DNA from: Beaufortia kweichowensis
Lineage: Eukaryota > Chordata > Actinopteri > Cypriniformes > Gastromyzontidae
Length of the DNA: 64,000 nucleotides
Assembly: GCA_019155185.1 (NCBI GenBank)
Contig: CM032813.1
Location: 9,760,645-9,824,644, forward strand
Direction of reading: 5' to 3'
Each line of letters opens with the position of its first letter. Within the stretch, counting starts at the first letter, position 1. The position numbers and the translations under genes were made by a program. The notes below the pieces were generated by a model. The model did not search any database. It had not been told where the DNA came from and saw nothing but the letters and a program-made list of their open reading frames with translations. Shown in pieces: positions 12,501-26,745 of the stretch.

Positions 12501-15500
12501 ACAGTCTTGATAACGTTTCTGACAGATAATATCATGGTATTTTTTTGCGTTTCCCTTACCGAATGTGCTATCCTGTCAGCAATAACCTTCCATGGGCATA
12601 TTAACGGTCACCGAAAAAACAAAAACCCTGAAATTATTTTACATCTTTTGCAAAAAAGATAAAATAAAGTTATCACTGACCCTACACTGCAACGTTCAAC
12701 TTTATTAACTTTCTAAAGTGTCAAATTAGGTAGAAAAGAGTCCAGAAATGCTAATATAAAAGGTAGATCACGGAGGCCCTCAGCTCTCTGAACTCTCGTT
12801 CATAAAGTTTATTGCCTCTATTCTTTTCATACACGGGAAATAAACATTAGACTAAACTGAATTATACATGCAGACATTTATTTGAGGACTGAGGAGTTTT
12901 AAACAGCAAATTAGTCGTTCAGTGAGTCAATAAGTGGAAAATCAATGTACAATATAATTCAGTGAATAAATGGGTATTAAACATATGAGAGTGCATTAAT
13001 ATCTCTGTGAATGTGCACACTTTTTGGACTATGACGCTATGGTCTGTGTTTTGCACAGTTCTGTGCTTAAAAATAAACGGGAGCAGCACGATTGAACAGG
13101 TTTACTTTGAAAATACCGATAAACGTTAACTCTTTTGATGTGCACACTATAAATGCCACTGAGATATATTGTAAAACAGTAATAAGTCTGAACTCGAAAC
13201 AATTTGTAATAATACACAGTTTGTGAATTATAAATTATGAGAACGGTCAAAATTTTTCTAAAAGAGGCGCGAATCCTGACTGGATAGATATCAGCCGTAA
13301 TTCTGACAATCAAACGAGACAACTGCTAAACTAATGCTTTGGTTAACATTATGTTGTGAAAACTAAGTATTTCTAATACATTATATTTTTCAATTTGTAT
13401 ATAGATTTGTAGTTCTCACCTTAAGTGTAGCTGACAGCAAGATCACCGACGAAATGGCGCGCACCTGTGTGTGGGGGATGGGTAGAGCTGTTTGAAATCT
13501 CACGATAAATTTGACTGGGGGATGGGCAATAGTTTTGACCTCAATACATTTATTTTCCTTTTTTTTCAAATTGTGGGCTCTTCATCCTTTTAAAAATCTG
13601 AAAATGTGGTAAAATTGCATGAGTGTTCACATTTTTTAATTTTGATTAAATTTGTTAGTCCAAATATCAAAGCAAGAACTTAAAAAAAAAATAAAGTAAA
13701 CAATGAAGGTGTACTACTTGTCTTTTTAAAAAAATATATAATTAAATTAAGATTGATCAAATTAATCAAGTGTCAAAACAACAACAAAAGTAATTTTAAA
13801 GGTATATGTGCACATTGCATTTACCTGGGATTGTGTTGGCACTTGATAAAACTTGAGTCCCTTATGCAACCCATTTAGAGCCCATACACATATTTCCCAT
13901 TAATAACCTAACTAGGAACCACATGGGGAGCCCACCTGGGTTCACCCATGTGTGTCCTAGTTGGGTCACCCAAGTGGGCCCCAGATAAGATGAACATTTT
14001 GAGCCCATGCCCACTCTGTAACCCTGTAGCCCATTATAAACCATTTTGTTAGTTACTAGAAGTTGTTACATTTTGCAGCTAATCCACTGGTGGCAAAAGC
14101 ATCCAAAGGATCATCTTTAAAATGTGACCAGCTAATGTTTAAACAACTTTAAGCATCCATTGCAGTAGCCAACTAAACAAAGATTTACAGTAACTAGCTG
14201 GCAACAGTGCTAACAATACAGTAACAAGTCCACGGTGTATGTTAATTCTCTCAAAAACTTTTTATATCTCATTCATAACATATAATGTATATTTCTATCT
14301 TTTAAAATACATAACTCATGTATAGACTGATATTTTTCTGATGTCTGGACACTATTAACAGGACTTTATTAAAATGTAAACAGATAATTTAATATGTTGA
14401 TTCTATGAGAATTTGTATTTCAAGATTTGACTGAAAATGTCATGTCCATAATCTTAAATGTCATGTCCGTAATGCGCAGTCTCATTCCACTGAGACTGCG
14501 CTTCTGTCAGTCACTGAGGCACTGCGGCTGGCAAAAGTAGAGTCTAAATCCTCTGTCCTCATTCCGCTGGATCTTTCTGCTGTCTTTGATACAGTTAACC
14601 ACCAGATCCTACTGACATCTCTCTCATCGCTAAGGATCACAGGTACCCCACTGCAGTGGTTTAAATCTTACCTCTCAGATGGGTCCTTCAGGGTGTCATA
14701 GAATAGGGGGCTGTCAAAAGCCCATCCCATGGCCATTGGCGTCCCTCAGGGATCTGTTCTTGCACCACTCCTCTTCATCTACACAACATCCCTGGGTCCC
14801 ATCATTCAATCACATGGCTTTGATTACCACTGCTATGCTGATGACACCCAGATTTTCTTCTCCTTCCAGCCAGATGACCCCACAATAGCATCACGCATTG
14901 CAGCCTGCCTGAAAGACATCTCATCTTGGATGACTAAACACCACCTCCAGTTAAACCTTGCCAAAACTGAGCTCCTGGTACTTCCGGCCTCACCGGCAAC
15001 GCAACACAACCTCACAATTCAAATTGGCAACACAACCATTACACCATCTAAATCAGTTAGAAACCTTGGTGTAATCTTCAATGACCAGTTGTCCTTTACC
15101 GACAAATCTCAAGGATGGCACGGTCTTGTAGATATGCACTTTACAACATCAGGAAGATCAGGCCATACCTCACAGAGCACGCTACCCAACTGCTTGTCCA
15201 AGCCCTGGTAATCTCCAGACTGGACTATTGCAATGCTCTCCTGGCTGGTCTTCCTGCACGAACAATCAAACCACTGCAGATGATACAGAACGCTGCAGCG
15301 GGACTTGTCTTCCAGGAACCCAAAAGAGCACATGTCACACCTCTCTTCATCTCTCTCCATTGGCTACCGGTGGCGGCCCGCATTAAATTTAAATCATTAA
15401 TGCTGACATTTAAAGCCATCACAACTCTGCACCCTCATACTTTAACTCTCTTCTACATACCTACAACCCATCCAGAACCCTGCGCTCAATGAATGAACGT

Positions 15501-18500
15501 CGACTGATGTTTCCCTCACAGAAGGGCACTAAATCTCTCTCTCGCTCTTTCTCCTTCTCTGTTCCCGGCTTGTGGAATAATCTCCCTAACGCAATCCGGT
15601 CTGCCACATCCCTCACCTCCTTTAAAAAACTACTAAAAACACACCTTTTCCACGAACACCTGACAGCATAAAAAAACCCTTCTTTTCCTTCCCATACAGG
15701 TATTTATCTAGCACTGCATAACATTGTAAACTTAGGAAAGCACTTCTTTGTACTATTGCTGCCGCTTTTGATGTATCGCTTCATTGTCTCCTAATATTTG
15801 TAAGTCGCTTTGGATAAAAGCGTCAGCTAAATGCCTAAATGTAAATGTAAATGTAATCAGTAAGATCTTAGTTAATTTGTTGCGTAATGGGTAACCAGTG
15901 GAGTGTTGACAGAACCGGGCTGATATGTTCAAACTTTTTTGTTCTCACAAGAACTCTAGTTTGAACTAGTTGGAGATTTTGTAATAGGCTAGCGGGACAG
16001 CCACCTAATAATGCATTGCAGTAATCCAATCTAGACGTCACTTTTCTGCACTCGATAGTGACGGCATATGACGTAGTTTAGATATGTTTTTGAGATGGAA
16101 AAATGCAGTTTTACAAGTGTTGGCAACATGGCTTTCAAATGAGAGGGTACTATCAAACAAAACGCCAACAATTCCTAGCTGACGTTGAAGGACTGGTAGA
16201 AAATTCATGAATAGTTAGATAATATTGTTGTTGGTTAAGTGTGGCAGTTTTAGGTCTAATGGTTAACACCTCAACAACATAAAGTTGTTACTCATCCAGC
16301 TTTTTATGTCAACTATACATTCCATCATTTTCGTGAATTGCTGTGTTTTGTGAGGCCTCAATTGATATAAAGTTGAGTATTGCCAGCATAGCAGTGAAAA
16401 TGAACTTTTTTAATTATAGCTCCTAATGGTAACATGTACAGGGCGAAGAGTAGAGGTCCTAGAACTGATCCCTGTGGTACTCCGTACTGGAATTGTGATC
16501 TGTAAGATAAGTATGAATTGCCGACATAAGCTTTAAGTGTATTTAAAAGTGTGCCGTGATCAATGGTGTCAAAGGCAGTGCTAAGATCTAACAATACAAG
16601 TAATGAGATGCAGCCACGATCAGATGACTGAAGTCAATGAACAACATTCTTACATAAGTGTCCTTCTGCTCTAAGTGGGGCTCTAAGAGCCAGGTGGAGG
16701 GTGGAGAAAGTTGCATTCAAGTATTTAGCTATGTAAAACAACAAAACATTGTAGGAAAAATGTTGAGGACGTGTATGAGGACATTGAAGATCTGAATGTT
16801 GAAGTTTATTGTAGTTTATTGTACTATAGTGTATAAGTTTGTTGTGGGTTTATGTAGAGCTGCACAGACCTCACTACAGTCAAACTGCTCTGTCACCACA
16901 GCAAAAATTAAAACAGTATATCTTACCACTGTCAAAAAGCAAAAACATTGTTACTCGCATATCAAAACAAATTTAAGGAATCTTAACATCTCAACATTTC
17001 CAGATAATGTCTCGCTCTCTAAGGTCACTCCTCTGAAAAGCTGTCCAATTGTAATGGATGAGGCTAGCATCCATTCATCCAACCTCTCTCCCTTCAATTT
17101 TCTGTTGAGTTTTTCAGTGGTTACTTCCTGTTTGGGAACCATATTTAAACCATGCTGTTTCAACCACTGGTTACGAAGTATTGCCAGATATCACTGTATG
17201 AAGGTAAATCAGTAGCAAAACTCACGAGCTTGTTTATTTGAATGTGAGAACTTGTCATTGTTACGGGGTGTGCTGACGAGGAGAGAGGCACAGACAAAAC
17301 AGGGTAAAATAACTAAAGTCTTTACTGAAATAAACTGTCTTCAGATTACAGGCTGGTGCAAACAGGAACAGGCAAAACGTGAATAGAATAACCACACTGG
17401 TTAACTTCTCCACAGGAAAAGGTACAGGATCGCTCGTCCACGAGCAGAGAACAAACACGGCATAATCCAATAACAGGACAATACTGACTAGATAGATCCG
17501 TAGTCAACACAGCATAAATAGCAGGTATCCAAAACAGAGAAGCACACAGCGTAAACGTAAGTAACACGTAACATACAACAACACCGGACAGCGACTAAAC
17601 GGAAACACAGGGTTTAAATACACAAACAGAAAGTCCAGTAATGAATTCAAACAGGTGCCGGTGATGAATGCTGATGATAGGTGATGGGGAACAGGTGAGA
17701 CGATGCAATGTATTCTGGGGAGTGAAGTCCATTAGAAATCCGGGGAGAGTGAAGAGCGGGGCGGGATCCGATGCTGAAGACCTAACAGTCATATTAATAT
17801 TTGTATTTGTAAACTGAAATTTACACTCACAGCCCTGATGTGAAAATCTGAATCTCTCGATTCGCACACACAGATGATAATCAAAACATCTGTGTTTTAA
17901 ATTCGAAGTAGCAGATTAATAGTTACAAATGTGTAAAATGACATTCACATAAACAAAATGACAGACACAAAAGTGTACTTTTCTTAAGTTACGCTGTACA
18001 ACCACAGGTCAGTGCTTACAACCTCTCAGATCTGGCAGTATAGCTTAAAATCCTGTCGCATTGACTTTTGGCTTTGCATTTATATGTTCACTACTGTTAG
18101 TTAAGGACTGTGTTAGGTGGTTAAAACCAGATCAAACAACCAGATCCAATTAAAATTTTGTCTGTGCTATGAATGAAAATAAAACTCAAGTAATTTACTT
18201 TTTTGTAGTTTTACTTCTCTTATCATATTATTTTAGTGGGTATAAGGAGTAAATTATGTCTTATTTACTGTACTGCCAGATCTGAGAGGTTGTGGGTGGC
18301 GACTTGTGGTTGTACAGTAAAACTGAAGTAAAGTGCAAAAGATTTTGTTTATGTGAATGTCATTTTACACATTTGTAACTATTAATCTGAATTTAAAACA
18401 CATATGTTTTGATTATTGTCTGTTTGTGCAAATCAAAAGATTCAGATTTTCACATCAGGGCTGCAAGTGTAAAATTAAATTTACAAACACGAATATTAAT

Positions 18501-21500
18501 ATGACAAGCTCTCACATTCAAATAAGCAAGCTCTCGAGTTAGTGCTACTGATTTACTTTTTTTATCACTGCCTTACCAAGCATTATCTTTATCGCTGTGT
18601 TGCTCTATTGTTATGGCCGTTGTTGCCTGCCTTTTTGACTACTGCTTTTGGATTACTGTTTCGCTGTTTTCGCTTACGCATTTATCTGGTTGGATTTATA
18701 TCATAGTTGTTTGACACTTGGCCTATTTTACCGACTACATCTCTGTCTTGTGATTTGGATTTGGTTACTGGTTCTAATAAACTTCTGCATTTGGATCTAC
18801 ACTGCCTCCATGTCGTTCCCTTGACGCCCACAGCATACTCCGCCTAACATCGATTCGGCAAGCAGCGTTAGCCTATCGGAATGAATTAATGGAATGCTAC
18901 TAAGGTCAACTTTTATCAACTGCAATGCACTGCTCCTCAAAGCTCTCAGGTACATCTCACTTTACCTGTTAAATTTGATGGCTCGCCAGAACAATGTTGA
19001 GGGTTCTGTTGTGTTTGAGTATTTGTTAGGAAATGTCGCTGTAGTCCACGTTGTTACCTATAAAAGACATAGAGTAAGAATGGAAGTTGTAGCACCTGTT
19101 GCCCATGATGAAATGTCTGGTACTGTTGGCTTGCTGATGGATTTGGAAAAAATCTTTAGGAATTGGTAACTTTCTTGTACTCTGGCTTACTTGGATTTAA
19201 ACATAACAAATTGGTGATGATGATTTTGATGTTCCACTTAAAGATAAGAAAATGTCTGCTGTTGCTTCTTTTTCGACACCATTCTTACCATGTCCTAGTG
19301 AGCTATCTATATCTTTCGATGCTGACTAAATAGGTTTGAAAACTTACTTGTTGTAAACGCATCAGGAGATGACTGGCCAGTTGCAAAAAAGCGAGCTGTG
19401 TTTCTTCATTGCTTGGGAACAGAAGGTCAGAGACTGTTCTACACTTTACCAAATCAGGGAGAGACAATGGAGGATGCTATTGAGAAATTGCGCTTTATTC
19501 CTTAACGTTTTGTTTGAGCTGAGCATCATGCATTTAGAAAAAGAATTCAAGTGTCATATCCTGCAATATGTCGCTTCTCTTTGGGACCTAGCGGCCACAA
19601 GTGAGTTTGCGTCAAATAATGATGAAATATTGTGTGATCAAATGTAAACTGCTATCGTTATGGAGAACATATGTTATTAGAGACTGATTTGACTCTTAAC
19701 AAGGCTATTGCTATTGCTACACAAATAAAGGCTGCTGGAGGACAAGCTAAAATTATTTAAAACCAGACTTGAGTACAATACAATACTTCAAGCAATACAA
19801 GCAATGAGTGTGTTTACTGTTATTAATTACAAAAGAAAATCACCTGTGAATCCTCTGTCTGTATATTCAAAGTCTTCTGCTACTGCCTTGCAGAGGTGGG
19901 TAGAGTAGCAAAACATTTTACTCAAGTAAAAGTAAAAAAGTGTGCAATGAAAAAACTACTCAAGTAGCAAGTTACTAGTTACTTTAAATCTGATTATATA
20001 CCATTCATAATATTACATTAATAATATTGCCAATATTTTATATTATATTTTAATCATGTTATATTATTATTATCATAAGGAGATACATTTGCAATATACA
20101 AATAAATGAATATATATTAAATATATTATAGCGTATATTTAATCTATATTCTAATATAATATAGTGTAATATATAATATTGACAAACACAGAAAAGGCAA
20201 ACATTTCTGTGAATTTAATTCAGTCACAAAGTCAAAGTATACAACTTACTTATAACATAAGACAATGTCAAGACGCAGTAACACAATCGTATCCGCTTCA
20301 GACGCTTCAGTTCATTGCAGCGAACTAAGTGAATCATTCAAACTGATTCATGATCCTATTCAGACGGGTTTGCCTATTGTTCACTCAATGCTTTCAAAAG
20401 AATCGACTCAAATGAATCAATCATTGGCGAATGCCCAAGTAAAACAATACAGCAACCTTAAAATTAACTACACATTTTCGTAAAATACTAAAATGAAGGA
20501 ACGAAGAAACGTCACGCAGTGTAACGAAGTAAAAGTACAGATTGTTTTATTAGAAATATACTCAAGTAAGAGTAAAAGTACCCACTTTTAAAATTACTTT
20601 AAAAGTACATATTTTTTCAAAACTCTTACTCAAGTAAATGTAATGAAGTATATGTAGCGCGTTACTACCCACCTCTGCTGCCTTGAAACGTGCATGTTAT
20701 CGCTGTGGATCTACAAAGCATCTTGCAAATGATTCCAGATGTCCTGCAGTTTCTGTAAAGTGCAATAATTAAATTGGGACATTTTTCTAGACCGTGTCGT
20801 TCACAACCAACACATTCTGTACATGAAATTGAACTGCCTGAGCTTCGGATTCTTGACATGCATGATTTAGTGTCTAATAAGATAAAGTGTACTGCTACTA
20901 TTATGACTGCATGAGCCTCTGTACCTGTGAAGTTGGTTGTGGATTCTGGATCCAGTGTATCCAGTGTCCACTCCGAGTGTATGAAAAGTACATTAAACAA
21001 GACTCCTTGCTGCCTCTTGTTAAATTAGTGACTTATTCGCGTGATCCAATACCAGTACTTGTCTGTCTGCCTGTTTCTGTTACCAAGGATGATGGCAACT
21101 GTGATACATACATTTTAATAGTTGAATATGGTACTGTTCTTTTTGGAATGTATTTAATTAATGGACTGCATCTCAAGTTTGAAGGTTCTTCCATACTTCC
21201 ATGACCTGCTCAGTCATCAGCCCCTGTAATGTGCCTTTCTGCTTCTGTGCAAAAGGCTTTGTGTATAAGGTAAAAATTTTCTCCAGATGTGAAACCTGTA
21301 TGTCAGAAACCCAGGCAGTTGACATTATCTGTTAGAAATGCTGTTAGTGAGAACGCCTTTTTGACTTGGGTGTCATTGAACGAGTGAAATCGTCTCAATG
21401 GATTTCTCCTTTTGTACTTATTTGGAAGAGGTCATGTGGCATTCGCATGTGTGTAGATCTGCGAGAACCAAACAAAGCTGTTGTTGCAGACAGCTATCCT

Positions 21501-24500
21501 TTGCCCCATATTGATGAGTTGATGTCTATGATGCGTAGAGCAACTGTCTTTTCTACAGTTGATTTGGAGAATGCTTATTTCCAGCTTTCGTTACATGAAG
21601 AAAGTCATGATTTGACTGCATTTGTCACCCATGAAGGGCTATTCAGATTCTGTTGAGTTCCTTATGGCCTGGCTTCAGCTCCATCTGCATTTCAGAAAAT
21701 GTTAGCAACTGTACTGCAAGGATTGCCAAATGTAGCCAATTATTTGGATGATGTCATTGTCTGGGAATGCACAAAAAGACCATATGCTCAGAATGGTTAT
21801 TCAGCGCATACATAATGCAAGTTTCCAGTTGAATGATTTAAAATATCACATTAATAAAAAAAGTATACAATATTATTATTAAAGTGATTTAAAATGTCAC
21901 CTTCCTTGGTCATACTGTAACTGCACAGGATATTTACCCAGATGAGGATGATCTCAGTGCAATGCTTTATGTCCCTGTTCCTAATGTGCTATTGAAAGAT
22001 TCCATTGAGTACTGAAGAGTTGTATTCAATTCTGTCTGGAAAGCCATGGAAATCAACAGTAACAGAGTTTCTTTAAACTTACCGTGCTATGCCACATTCT
22101 GTTGCTCTGTGGTAGAAAAATGCATACTCGTCTCAATGTTCTCCCTCTTTCTATTACTCGTAAGGCTAGAGGGGGCGGTTCCCCCTTTAAATTATTACGG
22201 ACCACAAGAACCTTGAATACATTAAGAGTGCCAGACGCATAAATCCTGGTCTTTATTCTTCACTTATGCTTCAATTTCACTGTAACTTATCGTCCAGGCA
22301 GTAAAAATCATAAGGCTGATGCACTTTCACGCAGGCATGACCCAGAGCAACTTGATCAAACTGGATCAAACGCAGCGCACAGGTGTGGTGCCCATGTGAG
22401 ACTTCAGAGAGCCGTAGTGCCCAACGTATTTAAGCGGATCAGAGAAGATGCCCACACCCCAACTTTTAGCCAGGTCAGAGAGTCTGTCTGTCCACCCGAG
22501 ATCTCCAACTTGGGCTACACAGCAGGAATTTATGTCACAGAGGGGGTCAATTACACTATCTGGTAGACTGGGACCAGAGGAGAGATCTTAGGTGGATTCG
22601 AAAGACATACTGGTTCCATTATTAACATGAGAATTTCACCAACAGCACCTCAACCAACCAGCACCATGACCTAGGGGTTGCCCCAGGAGATGAACACCCA
22701 GAGGTGTTCATAGAGGGAGGGATTCTGTAATGGATGAGGCTAGCATCCCTCTGGGGTCTGAGGGGGTTTTGGGACTCCTGAGAAGTTTTGACATGTCCTG
22801 ACATTTGTGTTTTTTTCAGTATCTTATAAACACATTAATGGTTAAAGTCACACATCACTGTGTTCAGCACAAACTGTGCTACAATAATATACAAGCAACA
22901 TGTCTGTGCACACTTGTGATCATGAGAAAACCCTGTTTATGCACAGTTAGTAAAAAGTATAAATTTGTCATTGAAATGACAAAAACACACATTAAACATG
23001 TGTTCACAAGACTTTTCATTACTGGATCTTGTAGACTAGAGGATTTGCTACAAAAAGATGTGAAAACCATTCTGCCCACTTATTCACCTAAAACAATATA
23101 TTGATTTTACTTTTGTAAGAGACTTTTTGTTGTGTAAAGGACATATGCGAAGTGTCAATGAGTGTCAATGGTCATGAATATTGATATGTTTCACACCTGA
23201 GAGACAAAGACCCAAACCCCTAATGCTGCGTTCACACCAAACGCGAATGAAGCGAATAAATTGCGCCATTCGCGTGTGAAATTCGCGTCTCCCGTTGCAA
23301 AATGGCTGACTTGGATTTCGTTGAGAGAGTAGCTGCGCTTTATGTGCTATGGAAGGCTGAAAAACGGCGTAGATTCGTTCGGCGCCGTGTCTGGGTCCAT
23401 CAGATACTTCAGAGGCGCACCCAGCTTGGTGAGTTTCATCAACTCCTCCAGGAGCTGCGCCTGGATGACGGCCGCTTTCAGCGGTACTTCCGACTGAGCC
23501 GGTCCCAGTTTGATGACCTGTTGTCCCGTGTCGGTGGGAGGATTTCTGCCTCCACTCGTAATCACGTCTACTAGAGCAAGTTCCTGATTGGTTAACGCGG
23601 CGCGAAATTCGCCAAAGTTCAGATTTTTCAAATTGCGCGATCCGCGCGGCAAACGCCTGAAACGGTCAATTCGCGCCGCGTGATTCGCATCATTCGCGCC
23701 GTGTGATTCGCGTGAAACACGCCTCAGGATGTCTATTCGCGTCTTTGCATTGATTTAACATGTAAATCACTCGCGCTTAACGCTTCATTCGTGTCTCATG
23801 TGAACGCAGCACAATAGACCTATCAAAGAGAAATGTTGTGAAGGAGAGAGAAAAAAATGTGAAGTGATTTAAAGATTAAATGTTTTATTTGTAGTTTACT
23901 TGCAAAATAGTGCACATTCATTTTAATATAAATAATGTGTGACAAAGGCACAATTTTGAGCACACAGTTACATGTTTGTGTCATTTTTAAAACAGTTTCT
24001 CTGTTACTGAAGAAGTGATCATCATATGCTTTGTAAAACACGCTGATCCAGTGATGCAGATCCATAATCCTAAAAGATCATTGTAAAGAATTGTTAAGCA
24101 TATTTTGTGTACCAGTAGACTACATGCAGAACTTATGGGCAAAAAAAATACACAATACTGTCTGTAAATATTACACACCACTAATACTAACAATGACCGT
24201 TCATAACAAAAAACAACTTTAACCTTTACAGGCACATATACATATTGTGTTATCACAAACAAACCCAAGCCATAATAAAACAGCCTGTTGCTGGTGGAAA
24301 TCTGTTCATATTTATATAAAACTACATGACAACTAAAACAAATCATGGTTTAACTAAAGTAAACATATTTTTTGTTGTGTTTATACAAATGCTATTCAGT
24401 CTTGCAAAATCTGTGGTTACATCTACATGGTAAAGTTTGATAAAAATTAAAGGAAGAATACTTTCTGGTCAGGTATAATAATCTTCACTGGGTGCAGTTA

Positions 24501-26712
24501 CTCTCACAATAAAGCAGTTTATCTCCGGATTTGCGACTTTAACATCACTCTACAAACAAATCTGAAGCACATCCTCACATGTGCAGCGCATTATCACCCA
24601 AACGCGAGAGATAAAAAGAGAGATTGAATAAATCTTTATTTACACCTTTCAGATTAGCAACAAGCTATGTAACATTCTCATGTACAAACAACTCTCAATC
24701 AATAACTTACAAAAACAAAACAAAATAAATAAATTGATAAGTAGTTCAGCACCAAATCATCATATTCATTAACTGTACATAAAACTTCATTCACACCTCA
24801 GATATCTACAAACAATGGTAAACATCCACAAAAAAATCTCTGAGCAGCTTGCAAATGAAAAGCCATAAGTCTAGATTTAATATCCACTAGACCTTACCCT
24901 TCTGGCAAAAACTGGACAGATGAGCGAACCCAATGCTGTCCTGACCAAAAAAGTCACTGGTTTTCTTTGAATTTCTTGAATTAGACCAGCAGTTGGTTGT
25001 AATACAGTAAACCTGTGCCACAGGGCAGAAGCAACTAAATTATTGGATACTAAAACCCCTCTTATAGGACAGCGGGGTTAGCAGCCAGTTCCATTTAGAC
25101 AATTTGGGTGCATACTCTTTCTAAAAGTCCCTCCCAGTTCTGTTTTTAAAACTCCTCCGACCCCAGGTAAACACCTAATGTTTTTAACCCTCTTCTATTC
25201 CAGTTTAAATTACCTGGAAGTTTTGGGAGACTTTCAATATTGATCTGACCTGCCCAAAAAGCATCAGTCTTTTCCCAGTTTACTTTAGCTGATAATGCCT
25301 TTTTTTATACTGATCAAGAATTTTGACCAACACATTAATATATAACAGTAATCTTTGAATATTGAGGCAATGTGGGTATCGATAAACCAGTTAAAACTCT
25401 TCTTATATTAAAAAGTAAAGGTTCAATGGCAATACTGTATAATTGCCCTGAAAGAGGGCAGCCTTGTCCATTACCCCTTGGAACTTTTATAGGACAACTC
25501 GGACCACCCCCTATCTTAACCATATAAGCAGCCCCAGAATATAACAGCTGTATCCATTTCACAAATTCTTTACCAAAACCAAAATGTAGTGATTCTGCGA
25601 GGAAGGTATTATTGAAACACTCCCCAGCATCTCAACTAGTTATTGTGAAACTAGGACGGCGTTATTTAAAACACGGTTCAGTTTCGGGGTATAATTATTT
25701 GTGGCTCAAATGGAAATACTTACAGATAAAGATTATTAACTCTTTGTATTTTGTAGCATTACCTGGTGCAATAAACGCGTTATTCTTCTGGCCTTGATTA
25801 ACAACGGTCCATGCCCAATACAGTAATACATACAGAGCCGGTAACAGTATCGCACAGTTTAAGGGATGTGTTATGAGCATTAAGCAGAGACAATCATGAG
25901 TGAATACAAATGAATATTTATTGACTAAGCTACTGAAATACGATATCGATTAACTAACACAAAACACATACACATTCACATTCATACAAGATAAAGCATA
26001 GAAAAATTAGAGTAAAGAGTAAAGAATGGCATATTAAATCAGCAGGACAACCACCGGGTTTTCTCTACAAAAGTTCACCTTGGTAGCCAAGGGGCAATGC
26101 TTAAGCGCTGTTGAATTGTGATACTTGCATTGAACAGTTAGTTGCGTCGGCAAGAATCCTGGTGCGTGGAGAGAAAGAGAGAGAGAGTGTCCCGTGGATT
26201 CGAGAAGTCCGCTCGAGAGGCTAAGTTTTCTTGAGAAGTGTCAAAGTCTGTCAAGTAAGATTGCCGGAAAAGCTGTCCTGAAGAAGGGCAGGTCCCATGA
26301 AGTTTTGAGAGATTCCAAGTTTCTGAGCAAAGAGTTGTCCGATGCATAGTGGTCTTAAAGGCACAGCTGTCACGCCCTGTCAGGTCTTTTGACCAATGGC
26401 AAAGGACGGTGGTTGCTGCTGAGAAATTTCTTTGTCCTTCTTTGTGACAAATGATTTACACAGGTACGGTTTATGTCCTGTTTGCACGAACACATAAAAT
26501 TATTGTAATTGAGTATGATGCACGCCATGACTATGTACTGTGCATCATTATTTAGGAAATAATTTGTGGATCATTTTGATACCACACACGAGAGAGAAGT
26601 GAAGTAAGAACAATAGTTATTCATTCATCTGTCATGACATAAAAGTTAAACTTCAATGACACTGAAATGCATGCAATAACTATGGCAGGGTATCACGTGA
26701 TTATGGAGGAAT

Positions 26713-26745
<33 letters not shown>

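Larger units (their letters stand above)
5461..14045 (-). mobile_element. CACTA/EnSpm-type DNA transposon, two genes, about 8.6 kb
   Basis: Boundaries are set by GGGCCCA-rich subterminal repeats that are inverted relative to each other (5461-5760 and 13860-14045). Inside are an intact transposase ORF (11626 to 9566) and a five-exon DUF4806 gene (9541 to 6584), both on the minus strand. A probable leader exon lies upstream, with its donor at 13419. Exact CACTR termini and the expected short target duplication could not be identified. Later insertions (hAT and LINE pieces) lie in introns of the DUF4806 gene and leave its exons intact. Confidence 0.7.
17050..22760 (+). mobile_element. decayed chromodomain Gypsy retrotransposon with nested insertions
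   Basis: Both ends begin with the same 22 bases (TGTAATGGATGAGGCTAGCA plus TC) at 17050 and 22726. The right copy is preceded by a purine-rich tract (GAGGGAGGGATTC), so these look like LTR starts. The right LTR diverges after about 25 bp, suggesting truncation. The 5' LTR seems to continue at 18560-18830, after a foldback insertion. Inside are gag, protease, reverse transcriptase, RNase H end and chromodomain remnants. Confidence 0.65.
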
